Part shown: piece after piece, positions 21,861 through 32,002 of the stretch
Layout: every line of letters begins with the position of its first letter
How positions within the stretch are numbered: position 1 is the first letter of the stretch
DNA from: Fulvia fulva
Lineage: Eukaryota > Ascomycota > Dothideomycetes > Mycosphaerellales > Mycosphaerellaceae
DNA: 64,000 bases
Direction of reading: 5' to 3'
NCBI RefSeq assembly: GCF_020509005.1
Contig: NC_063013.1
Coordinates: 2,480,001 to 2,544,000, forward strand
Position numbers and translations under genes: made by a program
Notes under the pieces: model-generated
What the model was told of the DNA's origin: nothing
Seen by the model: the letters and a program-made list of their open reading frames with translations, nothing else
Databases searched by the model: none

Positions 21861-24800
21861 CCTAGGTAAATCTCTTACTATAAGACATTCTTACAATTCT
21901 TAGGGAGAAGCAAGAATCAATAATTTATTAAGAGATAGCTATATTTACTAAGAAGGGTTTCTAGGGCAAGCTTACGTACTATCTCTACGGTAGTGACTAT
22001 TTTATTAGCAAGTGCCTATACCTTTCTATAGCTTAGTAGGCTATTAGGAATAAGGACAAACTAGCTAGGGTTACCTACCCTACTAAGAGACAACCGTCAC
22101 TACCTCGTAGGAGGTCATTATTACTAAACCTTCGTGATGTCCTTAAGGTAATAACGGACCTTATAAAGTAGATAAAGGAGAGCCGTAAGCCAAAGGCCTC
22201 CTCTAGTAAGAAGCCTATAAGGGCCTATACGACCTAGGAAGACGCATTAGACTCTAAGATACTATTAGAAGATGATAATGTTAATAAGGTTGCCTAATCC
22301 ACTATAGAAGCCAAGGGTAAGTACCTCTCGTCCGAGTAGTTACTTAACTCTTATGCTTTATTATATATAACTGACCAAGATTTACTATTTAGGACACTAA
22401 AGCCTCTTTAAAAGAGGAAGTAGATCAAGGTTAGGGGTGGCTATCTACAAGCTACATATATAGGAAGTGTAGTAATAGGTAGTCCTTCTAGAAAGCAAAT
22501 TGTCTTAGAAAATGTCCTATTTGTTTCTAGCCTTAGAGTTAGTCTTGTTTCGTAGAATCAGTTTAGCTAATAGTTTACTATCTAACTACCTAGTTTCACC
22601 CTAAAATCCTTGTCTAGTAAACCCGTTGTCTAGACTAAACTTCGAGGAGGAGTACCGTTTATCTACTCGATCTCGGAAATTCTTAAGCTATTGTATACTA
22701 GTATACTCTCTTAAGAACGTAACAGCACCGCTATAGCTAATACTAAGTCCGAAGATTAGTAGGAGCTATAGTATAAAAGATATACATACCTTAGTAAGGG
22801 ACTACTAAGAAACCTTTATAGAGTTACTAATAAGAAAGATCCTATCCCTATTCCTTCTAAATACCTAAGTTATAAGGTATGCTCCCTTGCTAATATAAGG
22901 AAGTTTAAGGGACCTACTATAGAGAGAAAAGGAGAAAGGCTGGCCCTTGTCTCTATTAACATCTATAGGCCTTTTTAGGGCGAAGTCTCTATACTAGGAT
23001 ATAAATATTAGCTCAAGATTATAGAGAACTTCTCTAGGAAGAAGTAGGTAATCCCTTTAAAGGCTAGGAGCGACGCTCCTATAGCCCTACGAGATTAGAA
23101 GGTCTAGGTAGAACAGTAGTCAAGGTGCTTTCTATCTACGATCCGTAGTAATAGTATAAAGGAAATTCTCGCCTTACTAAAAGAGTAGGAGAAGGAGTTT
23201 AGTACTTAGATAGACATAACTAATGCCTATAACTCTCTTTAAAATAGACCTATAGAAAGGTCAATTTAAGCCTCTAAGAACATAGTCCGGGCTATACTTA
23301 AAGACTCTAGTATACTAGTTAAGTTCTAGCTAGAAGCTATATAAGTACAGACTATAATTAGAAATAGACTGCCTAATAGTCCGATTATTAATAGTATTGC
23401 TCTTTTACTAGAAGAAGCCTTTACTAGCTAAGTACCGTTAGTCGACTACTTCTACGTCTAGGGATATAAAGCTATAGTCTATATAGACCTAAGAGCCTAA
23501 CCTTAAGGCTTAGGGAGAGATAAGTTAATAAACCGAGAGAAAGAAGCCGTGTTTATAGGCTACTTAGAAAACACTACAAAACAATAGCTATTCTAGGATC
23601 CCGACATAAAAGCTATAAAAGCGTATAGTCACGTCGAGTAGTTTAAGAATAAGAAGGGGGGAGATATAGATCTTAGTATTACCTTTACTAACTAGCTAAG
23701 TCGAGCGCTATAGCGTAATCCTATTAGGAGGAAGCCCTTTAGGGCGAAATTTTCCGATAGGGGATTATTAGAGACACCGTTACGAAGGCTAGGAGAAAAT
23801 ATTAAGGCGGTTTTAATACTATCGAAGGCCGATAACGGTGGATCTATACAGAACCTACCCAAGTTATTAATACTATAGTAACCGCTGTTTATATAACTTC
23901 CCCCTCCCCTAAAGGACATTAGGGAATACTAGAAGTTTAGAGATTAGGGTACTCTAATAAAAGAAAAAGAAGATGTCGTTTAGTTCGACCTATCCGAACA
24001 CCTAGCGCTACCTTAGGTTATAGGCAACAAGAGGTTAAGGGGGGACGGAGATAATAACTCTAAAGAGTATAAGGCTAAATACTATAAGGCTCTTATTGCC
24101 TAGATGTTCTATCTAGACCCTATAATAAGCTAGGTAGAGGAGATTCTAAACGACGTAGAAGAACATACATTTGCTACTATTAGGTAGGCTATAGCCTATT
24201 AGTAGAAAGTGCTAATCCTAAAGTTATATAAGGTAGCCGTAGGAGACCCTAAATAGGGATATATATAGAGAGAGGTAATCGAGAACGAACTTATTGCCTT
24301 AGTAAGTAACAACACCTAGGAAGTAGTTATACCGCTAAAGGGTGCGAATCTAATTACTTCTAGGTAGGTCTTTAATGTAAAAAGAATAATTAGTAGAGAT
24401 ATTAAGAAGTTTAAGGCAAGACTAGTTATAAGAGGGTTTTTATAGAAATATAGGGTTGACTTCGAAGAGACCTTTGTACCTACTATTAGACATGATACTC
24501 TTCGAGTAATTATAGTAGTAGTGTGTAAGAGAGATCTCGAGATGTACCTAGTAGATGTGAATAATGCTTTTACCTAAAGTAGCCTTCTTAAAGACATCTA
24601 TATAATCCCACCCCTAGGAGTTAAAGCACCTCTAAACATAGTATTCAAGGTCCTACGAAGCCTTTATAGGCTTAAGCAAGTAGCTAGAGACTAGAACAAG
24701 CTCTATGTTACGAAGCTAGAGAAGATTAGATTTACCTAGTCCTAGGTAGATCTATACCTACTTATCTATACGGATAGAGACCTTATAGTCCTTACCTATA

Positions 24801-25634
24801 TAGATAATATACCTATTATAGCTCCGAAGCTATTAGATGTTTAGTAGTTTAAGGCTAAGCTTAGAAAAGTGTTTAAGATTAAAGATCTTAGTAAACCTAC
24901 GAAGATCCTTAGAATAAGGATTATAAGAGACAGGTCCTAAGGCACTTTCAAGCTTAATTAAGGACACTATGTCTACGCTTACTTAGCTAAGATGAATATG
25001 GCTAGAGAGAAGGCTACGCTAACCTACTTACCTATAGAGAGCTACGAGCATTTAGTGCCTACGGCTCCTATAGATAAGAGGTATAACAAACAGGATTACT
25101 AGAGCTATAATAGTACCTAGATATAGCTAATGACAATGACAAGGCCAGACTTAGCATTCCCCCTTAGAAGAATTAGCTTATCCATTGCTAATCCCTCGTA
25201 GTAGTATATAAAGGCTTTAAAGAAGCTCTCCCGATACCTACGGTCGTACCTAGACCTAGGTCTTATATATAGGAACGGAGGGGGCAATCTCTAGGGATAC
25301 TCAGACTCTAACTACGCTATAGACAAAGTGGATAGAGTCTTAATTCTAGGATATGTATAGTTTCTTTATAGATCACCTATGTCCTAGATAAGTAGGAAGT
25401 AGAAGTCTACTATAACATTAATAATAGAAGCTGAGTTTATAGCTATAAACGTAGCCGTAAAGCAGTTACAATTTCTTACTACTGTCCTTAGGCAAATAGG
25501 GTGCCTAGAACGAGTAGGAAAGAGCTCTTTCTAGCCGAGTATAAGGGTAAGTAAGGGCACTATTAACGAGCTAAGGCTAGTCAAGCTTATAGGTAATAAC
25601 TAAGCCGCTTTAACACTTATTAAAGATGCCTATA

Positions 25635-27500
25635 ACGTGCTTTACTACCGAGCGGGCCATACTACCGAGCGGGCTACTTTTGCTAAGAACTGTACTACTT
25701 CTACTTTAATTACGACGGTATCTTAACACGACGACATCCTATAGAATCGTTACTAGGAGGACAATTCCTCTTTATATTCTTCGCTACCTAGTAAGTCTAC
25801 TTGATAGGTGCGTACGTTATACCCCGACTCGCTATATCGCTTATAGCGTCGTAGCCTTAGTACTAGCCGAATACTATCTAGCGACTCTCTACTCACTTCC
25901 CACCTCCTAGTATCCTCTAGAGGTATTAATTGCGACGCCTTATCGAAGGTTAGAGACCCTCTAGACTGAATATACTTGCGCTTTCGTGCTTTTTGCTATA
26001 TAAGGGCCTCGTTAGACTTACGTAGCTTACTAATCTCGCTTCGTATAAGAGCTATCTAATACGCTATCTCTCTACTCCCTTCTATAAGCTAATATACCCC
26101 TTCCTATAACGAGTTTAGCGATGAACCTACCCGGGCACGCATTTTGTTCGTTACTAGTGTCTATTAAGAGTCGAATTCTTTTGTAGTTCGTAGTATCTTC
26201 GACTCCTAAGGGGTAGAGTCCGGAGCTAGAGGGGTTAGCGTACGTAGCTTAATATTAAGCTTGTCTATCACTACCTATAGATTAAATAGAACCAAACCAG
26301 CGCCTCTGAAGCTCGATAGGATGTTCTCCTGTCTAAATATAGCGTTATAGGCTACCCGGAAGGCGCGTAGGAACTCTACTTTATCGATATAAGTAATGCG
26401 CTAGCGTACTAAGCCCGAGAGCTAAGTACCGTATACCTTCTTTAAAGGCGAATAGCAACCTATATCTAATAGCTAGAGTAAGTACGAGGCGTACGATAGT
26501 ATATATAGGGCCAAGATCTTGTATTCCTTATATAGATTCTAGAATGCCTTCAAGTTATAGCTCTCGTAGCTATCGATAATAAGTAGTCTCTATACCCTAG
26601 TCGTACGAGCTATAGTATACTTCTAGAAATGCTCTAGCTACCGTATACCGAACTTATTATTAGTCTAGCTGTTCTCTATTAGCCCGATTGTCTAGTCTAG
26701 ACGTAAGTTGCCGTCTTAGTACTAGGTACTAATGTACTGTTTGCCTATAAGGATAACGTAGGGTAGGAGCGCTGTTCCGTCTATATAGATAGTCTTAATC
26801 ACTATTACCTATTCTCTATTGCCCTATTAAACGACCTTCCTCTTTCTACTACGCCTTTCTGAACCTGTAACGACGCTCTAAGACGTAACGACACCTATTA
26901 TAAACCCTGTCTCGTCGAAGTTGTAGGTGTCCTAGTTAAGGATGCTATACTTCTCCTTTATATTACGTATAAGCAAGAACTACTTCTCGATAACGTCTAG
27001 ATCTTCTATTAGGGCTCGCTAACGATCGTATCTACGTGTTATACGAGCCTTTAGCTCACGATGCCGCCTAATAAACCTGTCTATCTAATTGAGACTAGCG
27101 GGCTTTAGACCCTTCTCTTATAGTAATAAATCGGCTATTACTCGTATACTAGCCTTTAATAGCGGGAAACCTCTAAGATCTAGCTCGAGTATATACTTAA
27201 GTATTACTTTCTCTTCTAGCTCTATAAGCTTCTTCGAATTAGGCTCGTAGTCACCCCGAGGAGGTCGTCTATTTAATCGGTACCCTAGTATAGTTCGAGA
27301 CGCGTCGTATACCTTTATAGCAAGTCGATTTGTAATTGTCGCGTCGCGTTTCGTGGCCTAGACAGCTAAGGTCAGTTTAGCCTCGTTTAAAGATAATATA
27401 CGCTATAATAGTAGTTGTATAGCTGTATCTATAGAAGTGGTACAGTTCTTAGCAAAAGTAGCCCGCTCGGTAGTATAGCCCGCTCGGTAGTAAAGCACGT
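25635..27500 (-). mobile_element. Pogo/Fot1-like DNA transposon P2, complete (1866 bp)
   Basis: Flanked by TA target duplications (25633-25634 and 27501-27502). The terminal inverted repeats are ~68 bp, starting ACGTGCTTTACTACCGAGCG, each with two CGAGCGGGC units. The length equals that of P4. The insertion lies inside the Copia RNase H frame, which is restored by its removal. The TA target, TIRs and pogo-type transposase identify a Tc1/mariner superfamily element. Confidence 0.92.
25760..27432 (-). pseudogene. P2 transposase (pogo/Fot1-like, DDE), RIP-degraded
   Basis: The frame starts at a former ATG (now ATA, 27432) and runs toward 25760 with RIP stops. The N-terminus has a Psq-type helix-turn-helix (LNEAKLTLAV..ATKR, ITNRLAIKVYDASR), then a CENP-B-type domain (KKLIELEEKVIL..ILELDLRGFP, ASIRVIADLLL). 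The DDE catalytic part shows YNFDE.GF (rc of ~26905-26930), IGLIENS.TNNKFG, RLLIIDSYES (rc of ~26560-26585) and LDIGCYSPLKKVYG (rc of ~26440-26470). These match the three acidic positions of fungal pogo transposases. In an intact copy the enzyme would excise and insert the element at TA. Confidence 0.85.
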
Positions 27501-27713
27501 TATATATAAAAGGTCAAAGTATATTAATGTTATATATAACTATATTAGACATCTCTAGTAGTAGAAGAAGATTGTAGTAGACTACTACTATATAAAGGAC
27601 ATAGCTACTAATAGGTTAATAGAGCACCTTAATAGCTAGTAGTTCTAAAACTTTATAAGGTAGCTCTAGCTTACGTAAAGGGATTGTAGGAGACTATATA
27701 GCCTAAGTAGGAG

Positions 27714-27947
27714 TGTTGAGAACATATAGGCCGTAGGTCAAGCATATAGGTGTAGGTGTGTTATATAACTAGATTACGTAACTAGGGTTTACTAGCCTAT
27801 AGGCTAGTAAACATCCGGATACCTAGTATCTACCTATACTAATACTAGCGATACTATATATAGATATACGCTATTCTATTAGGTCCTTCTTTGTCTTTCT
27901 TATAATCCGCCGTCTTCTACTACTACGTAACTTATACCTATTTAATA
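27714..27947 (+). repeat. Copia 3' LTR
   Basis: Starts TGTTGAGAACATATAGG, a common start of Copia LTRs, directly after a purine stretch (GTAGGAG). It ends near TATTTAATA at 27947, where G1 gag sequence resumes. No second copy is seen in the window. Confidence 0.68.
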
Positions 27948-29700
27948 TATAGCTTTAATTATCTATAGGTCCTTAGAGATAAACTTCTAGAGGTACCGGT
28001 AATTTAGCTTACGCTTAAGTATATCGATATAGTCCTCTTGATCGTAGTGAAGCTATAACGTTCGTACTCTTTCTAAATAAGACGTTAAACTCGGTAAATA
28101 AGTCGTTACGTCTATCTACTTACTTTAAGGCGGCTATATTGTCGCGTACGCGAGCCTTTGCGTTACGCTTACTATAGCGCTTACGTAAGTCCTTTATAAG
28201 CTTATTAAGTGTCTTATATATACGGTCGCCCTTTACGCTAGTAAGGGACTAGATTTAAGGTCCGATCAATTAGAACGCGCTACCCTTAGTATAGTTATAT
28301 ACGAACTTTAACGTAGCCTTCGAGGTACGAAACGTAGTGTTCTATAGCTTAGTTTCTAAGGTATTCTACTACACCTCGAACGTTAGCCTAATAGGCGTGT
28401 TGTCCTTATTCCTATTACCGCTAAACTTCTTTACCTCTATCTTATCTATCTTAAATATAACGTTAAGGTTTAGGTCGATATTAAGTATCGTATCCTAGTC
28501 CGCGTTAAGCTCGTCGTCCTTACTCTTACGCTTGCTCTTCTTAGACTTCTTCTTACGGTGCTTACGGCGATCTTTATCGTCGCTAGGCTCGGAGTTAGAA
28601 TCGGAGTCGGACGAGCTCGAGCTATCGGAGCTATTAGATAGGTTGTCGTCTTAGGTACTATCCTTACGCGATCTGCGGCCGCGACGTCCTTACTTAGGCT
28701 TCTCGGCAAGTCGCTTCTTTAGGTCTATAATTTCGTCGTCCTTAGTCTTCTTAATATACTCGATCTTACGGTTATTATCTTTAGCGGTAGACTTATAGTT
28801 AGAGAGCTTATTATCGACGTTGCTCTATTAGTTCTCGAGGTCCTAGACACGATTAACGTGCTCTACGATCTAGGCGTTAAGTTTAGAGAGCTCTACGTTC
28901 TTGTCTTAAATCTACGATATAGCGTTAAGTATATATTTACGGTTCTTAGCTATATCCGGCGTAGGCGGTAGTTTCTTAAAATCGTCGACCTACTATTAAA
29001 GCAGATCACGGGCTACTATTAGCTAGTCGTGATCCTTTACGGCGGTATCGCGTTACTAAGTCGTCTTGTCTAAGCTCTCCTAGATGTTATTACGATCGGC
29101 TATAATTACCTTTAGATCGTCCTTTACTTTAGTAACATCCGGCTCGTTCCTCTTATACTTATCGACCTTATTCGTAAGATGCTTAACCTACTTATCTACC
29201 TTCTACTATAATATCTATATATCTAACTTCTTCTACTTAAACTCGGCCTTGTCCTGCTTTAGCTTATTCTAGGCTATCCTAACCGCTACTCTCTTATCCT
29301 AAAGCTTATTATATGCCTAGCCGAGTATCTTTAATAACGCGGTTGTGTTATAGTCGTCGGCTTAGGCGCGTCAAAGTAGGTAATAGATCGTAGACAGTGC
29401 TTTAGGTATACTAGCTATCAGGGCTTAGAACTCGGTTATATCTAGGTTCTTTAGCTCCTCTAGATTATAGCGGAAAGTCTTAGCTACCTATTGTTCTCCT
29501 TCTCCTTTATCTATTACTATATTATCGTTATAATTAAACTCGACATCCTATCTAGTTGTATATTCTTTTACTTCGTCGTCCCGGATATAGTCGGAGAGGT
29601 TGATTGTCTTAGGCGGTTCGGTAACTAGTTATATTAGTTACTTAACACGCTACTATATTTACTCGTAAGTTAGCTATTAGGGTTAGGTTTAGTGACCTTA
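27948..29700 (-). pseudogene. Gypsy G1 gag, RIP-degraded
   Basis: The minus-strand frame contains a charged stretch (KDRRKHRKKKSKKSKRKSKD) followed by a retrotransposon Gag-like core: KKFSGNRNKDNTPIRL, TLKFVYNYTKGSAF, DRIYKTLNKLIKDLRKRY, NDLFTEFNVLFRK. This matches the capsid region of fungal Ty3/Gypsy gags. The right end grades into the untranslated leader of G1. The left end is cut by the Copia LTR. Stops are mainly TAG. Confidence 0.65.
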
Positions 29701-29859
29701 AGTCTAGCTATAATTAAATATAAGCAACTCGCGGCGGATCTTAGGGTGACTAGTAAGTAGGGAGTACCTACCGCCTATACTCTTAGCTAGTATCTTGTTA
29801 ATAAAGGTGCGATTGTTCTTATTGACTTAGACCTATCGCGTTTGTCGCGCGATTAGTAT

Positions 29860-29983
29860 AGAAAACTCGCGATAAGCGTAGTTTCTATATCTTTGATATA
29901 TTACTTTATAGGTCCTTCGTAGTACGTATTCTACGGTTAGTAAAGGCGGTCTATTAAAGTATAAGGGGGCCGTTCTTAATATA
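29860..29983 (-). repeat. Inner part of the G1 5' LTR / leader
   Basis: Minus-strand continuation of the LTR whose outer part lies at 42260-42405. P3 is inserted between the two pieces at a TA. The end of the LTR toward gag is not precisely placed. Confidence 0.5.
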
Positions 29984-30356
29984 ACGTACTTTACTACTAA
30001 GCAGGCTATATTACTAAGCGGGCTATATTACCGAGCGGGCTACTTTTACTAAGAACTGTACTACTTCTATAGATATAGCTATATAACTACTATTATAGCG
30101 TATATTGTCTTTAAACGAGGCCAAACTGACCTTAGCTGTCTAGGCTACGAAACGCGACGCGATAATTACGAATCGACTTACTATAAAGGTATACGACGCG
30201 TCTCGAACTATACTAGGGTACCGATTAAATAGACGACCTCCTTAGGGTGACTACGAGCCCAATTCGAAGAAGCTTATAGAGCTAGAAGAGAGAGTGATAC
30301 TTAAGTATATACTCGAGCTAGATCTTAGAGGTTTCCCGCTATTAAAGGCTAGTATA

Positions 30357-30799
30357 TGTCATGGTCTCCCCACAGAGTGTACAGAAGGTGGGGACAGAAG
30401 AGTCTCAGAGCGCTCAGAAGTCGTCAAGAAGTGACAGTCAAGCTTGGTGTGTGAACGCCAAGAATCACATGCCCCGCAACATTCACTACGGGACCCAGCC
30501 CTCCAGATTCACCCCTCTACCAAACCTTGAAGCACGTGGAAGACTCGGATCGTAGGGCAGGTTGGAATAAGGTTTTGAGCAAAGCTGCTAAGCGCGGCTT
30601 CGCACGGGTTAGCCCTGTTGATGCGGGGACACGCACTCGCGAGGGTCGCGTATAAATATCTGGCCTTCCCCAGGCCTCTCTTGCTTTCTTCGTCTTTTGT
30701 TTTGTGTAGCAATCATACCATGCCCTTTTGCATCTGCACTTCGCACCTGCATTCTCGCTTTCACCCTTACATCTCACAGGCCAGGCTCTCGCCCTGACA
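30357..30799 (+). repeat. Chromovirus 5' LTR
   Basis: 443 bp, TG...CA ends, with a TATA box (TATAAATA at 30651-30658). The sequence ~40 bases downstream (GTCTTTTGT, 30692-30700) probably lies at or near the RNA start. One substitution separates it from the 3' LTR. Confidence 0.95.
30651..30658 (+). promoter_or_regulatory. TATA box of the chromovirus LTR promoter
   Basis: TATAAATA in the U3 part of the 5' LTR, about 190 bases before the gag ATG. Its twin in the 3' LTR is at ~36345. The transcription start is expected 25-40 bases downstream. Confidence 0.7.
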
Positions 30800-30801
30800 T
30801 C

Positions 30802-30810
30802 ACAAAAGAC
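30802..30810 (+). promoter_or_regulatory. Candidate self-priming primer-binding site
   Basis: ACAAAAGAC lies 2 bases after the 5' LTR and is perfectly complementary to GTCTTTTGT at 30692-30700, close to the predicted RNA 5' end. Tf1/sushi-type elements prime reverse transcription by folding the RNA 5' end onto such a site instead of using a tRNA. The match is only 9 bases, so this is a proposal. Confidence 0.45.
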
Positions 30811-30841
30811 CAACAAACCGTCAACCACTCGAGTCATCCTC

Positions 30842-32002
30842 ATGGGTGACCACGCCACCGATAGAGGTGTCAACCTCGACAACCAAGACACTCCATTCCA
30901 CTTCAGTGAGTGGACTGACATCCCCTTCTCGAACGCCGCTGCCTTCGGTGCCTGGGCAAACGCCAACCCCGACACCGCCTACGCTCTCATCAACCGCACC
31001 GTCTCCTCTTTCCGCGAGACCGCCCAGCAGGTCGAGCAAGCAAACAACCAAGCAACATACCTTCAAGGTATTGTGAACACCTTCCAGAACCTCGCCCCGC
31101 ACGCCGACGACAACCGCCGCCAGCACTTCTCCAAGAAGGTCAACGACCCAGACGAGTTCGACGGCAACAAGAGCAAGTTTGAGGCATTTGAGACACAGCT
31201 CACCATCAAGCTGTTGGCTAATGCCGACCACTTTCCGCAAGAGAAGGACAAAGTCACGTACGTCTTCTCCCTCCTTCGGGGAGACGCCGCGGCTCAGGTA
31301 CAACACTACATCGACAACGCCACGCAGACTATCGGCTGCCCGGACGTCCTCACCTTGATGCAGGACCTCCGTGCTGCCTTTGGTGATCCAGACCGTAGAG
31401 CCACCGCCCAGAACGCCATCCACAACCTCCTCCAGAAGAACAAGAGCTTCGCCGAGTACCTCGCGGCCTTCAACCGCGACATCGGGTTCACCGGCCACAA
31501 CGAAGAGACCAAGAAGAGCACTCTCCGCCGTGGTTTGTCAGCAGAGCTTCTTCGAGCCCTCGAGGACAAGGACGTTGGTGCTATGAGCTTCCGTGAGCTC
31601 GTCGAGACCTGCCAGCGCCTCGACTCCAACATGAAACACACCGCCTCTCTCCTCGCTTCCCGTTCTCAAGGTCGTCAGCCTCGTGGTCCCGGAAGCCACT
31701 TCGCTGCTCCACTAGGCGCCGCCGCTCCTACGGCTCTCCCTCCCGTCTCTGTAGGTGACGCTATGGATCTCAGCGCTAGTGCCGCCGTCCCTCGAGTCCA
31801 GGGCCTCGTTAACGGTAAGCTTACTCCCGAAGAGAAGCTTCGCCGTCGCCAGGCCGGACTCTGCACCTACTGCGGCGGTCCAGGCCACATCGCAGCTAAC
31901 TGTCCGCAGCTCGCTGCCCGTAACGCCCGCAACCCGGTTCGCGGCGCTGTCGGCGCTATCGAGCCTGCTACTGCTGCTCCCGCTGAGCAGGAAAAAGCCT
32001 AG
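30842..32002 (+). CDS. gag: Chromovirus Gag
   Basis: 386 residues from ATG 30842, the first good ATG after the LTR, to TAG 32000-32002. It has an N-terminal helical, acidic region and a capsid-like core around residues 100-250 (DPDEFDGNKSKFEAFETQL, VTYVFSLLRGDAA, SFAEYLAAFNRDIGFTGH), typical of Ty3/Gypsy retrotransposon Gag. Near the C-terminus is a CCHC zinc knuckle, C341-x2-C344-x4-H349-x4-C354 (CTYCGGPGHIAANC), for RNA packaging. It forms the virus-like particle. The frame is one step ahead of pol (pol is -1), with a 16-base overlap. Codon use is GC-rich and no RIP is seen. Confidence 0.93.
   Translation: MGDHATDRGVNLDNQDTPFHFSEWTDIPFSNAAAFGAWANANPDTAYALINRTVSSFRETAQQVEQANNQATYLQGIVNTFQNLAPHADDNRRQHFSKKVNDPDEFDGNKSKFEAFETQLTIKLLANADHFPQEKDKVTYVFSLLRGDAAAQVQHYIDNATQTIGCPDVLTLMQDLRAAFGDPDRRATAQNAIHNLLQKNKSFAEYLAAFNRDIGFTGHNEETKKSTLRRGLSAELLRALEDKDVGAMSFRELVETCQRLDSNMKHTASLLASRSQGRQPRGPGSHFAAPLGAAAPTALPPVSVGDAMDLSASAAVPRVQGLVNGKLTPEEKLRRRQAGLCTYCGGPGHIAANCPQLAARNARNPVRGAVGAIEPATAAPAEQEKA
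31987..32002 (+). promoter_or_regulatory. Gag-pol overlap, candidate -1 frameshift site
   Basis: The pol frame is open from 31987, after a TGA at 31984-31986, and lies in the -1 frame of gag, which ends at 32002. The overlap contains GAA AAA GCC TAG in gag phase. The A-run just before the stop could let the ribosome slip back one base. It is not a perfect X-XXY-YYZ heptamer. Pol has no early ATG, so expression as a Gag-Pol fusion is likely. Confidence 0.5.

Larger units (their letters stand above)
21955..27710 (+). pseudogene. Copia gag-pol polyprotein, RIP-degraded and split by P2
   Basis: Domain order is that of Ty1/Copia: integrase before reverse transcriptase. The integrase core is at ~22940-23340 (SINIYRPF, IIENFSRKK, IDITNAYNSL...RPIERSI). 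The reverse transcriptase is at ~24260-24850: KARLVIRGFL, DFEETFVPTIRHDTLR, LYRLKQVARD and YIDN in place of Y-V-DD. The Copia RNase H region is at ~25130-25630 (TRPDLAFPLRR, GYSDSNYA, IEAEFIAINVAVKQ). It breaks at K-D-A-Y and continues after P2 with Y-K-R-S-K-Y-I-N-V-I-Y-N-Y-I-R-H-L (27503-27555), the usual C-terminus. Removing P2 with one TA restores the frame. Confidence 0.8.
21861..27947 (+). mobile_element. Ty1/Copia retrotransposon with 3' LTR, inserted in G1, holding pogo P2
   Basis: A plus-strand Copia pol region fills 21.9-25.6 kb. It is interrupted by pogo P2 (25635-27500) and continues to a 3' LTR at 27714-27947. G1 pol lies on the left and G1 gag on the right, so the element was inserted in G1. 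No copy of the 3' LTR is seen at the left end, and the exact left boundary (somewhere in 21860-21960) is not resolved, so it appears 5'-truncated. RIP has introduced many TAG codons while preserving frame. Confidence 0.82.

Noticed and set aside
5326..30356. Use of TAG as a sense codon in the repeat region
   Set aside because: TAG replaces both Gln and Trp positions, matches C-to-T/G-to-A change at CpA/TpG, and is absent in the host gene and chromovirus; RIP explains it.
30821..31498. 225-codon minus-strand frame opposite gag
   Set aside because: Antisense shadow of GC-rich gag codons; no motif, while the plus frame has a capsid-like core and a zinc knuckle.
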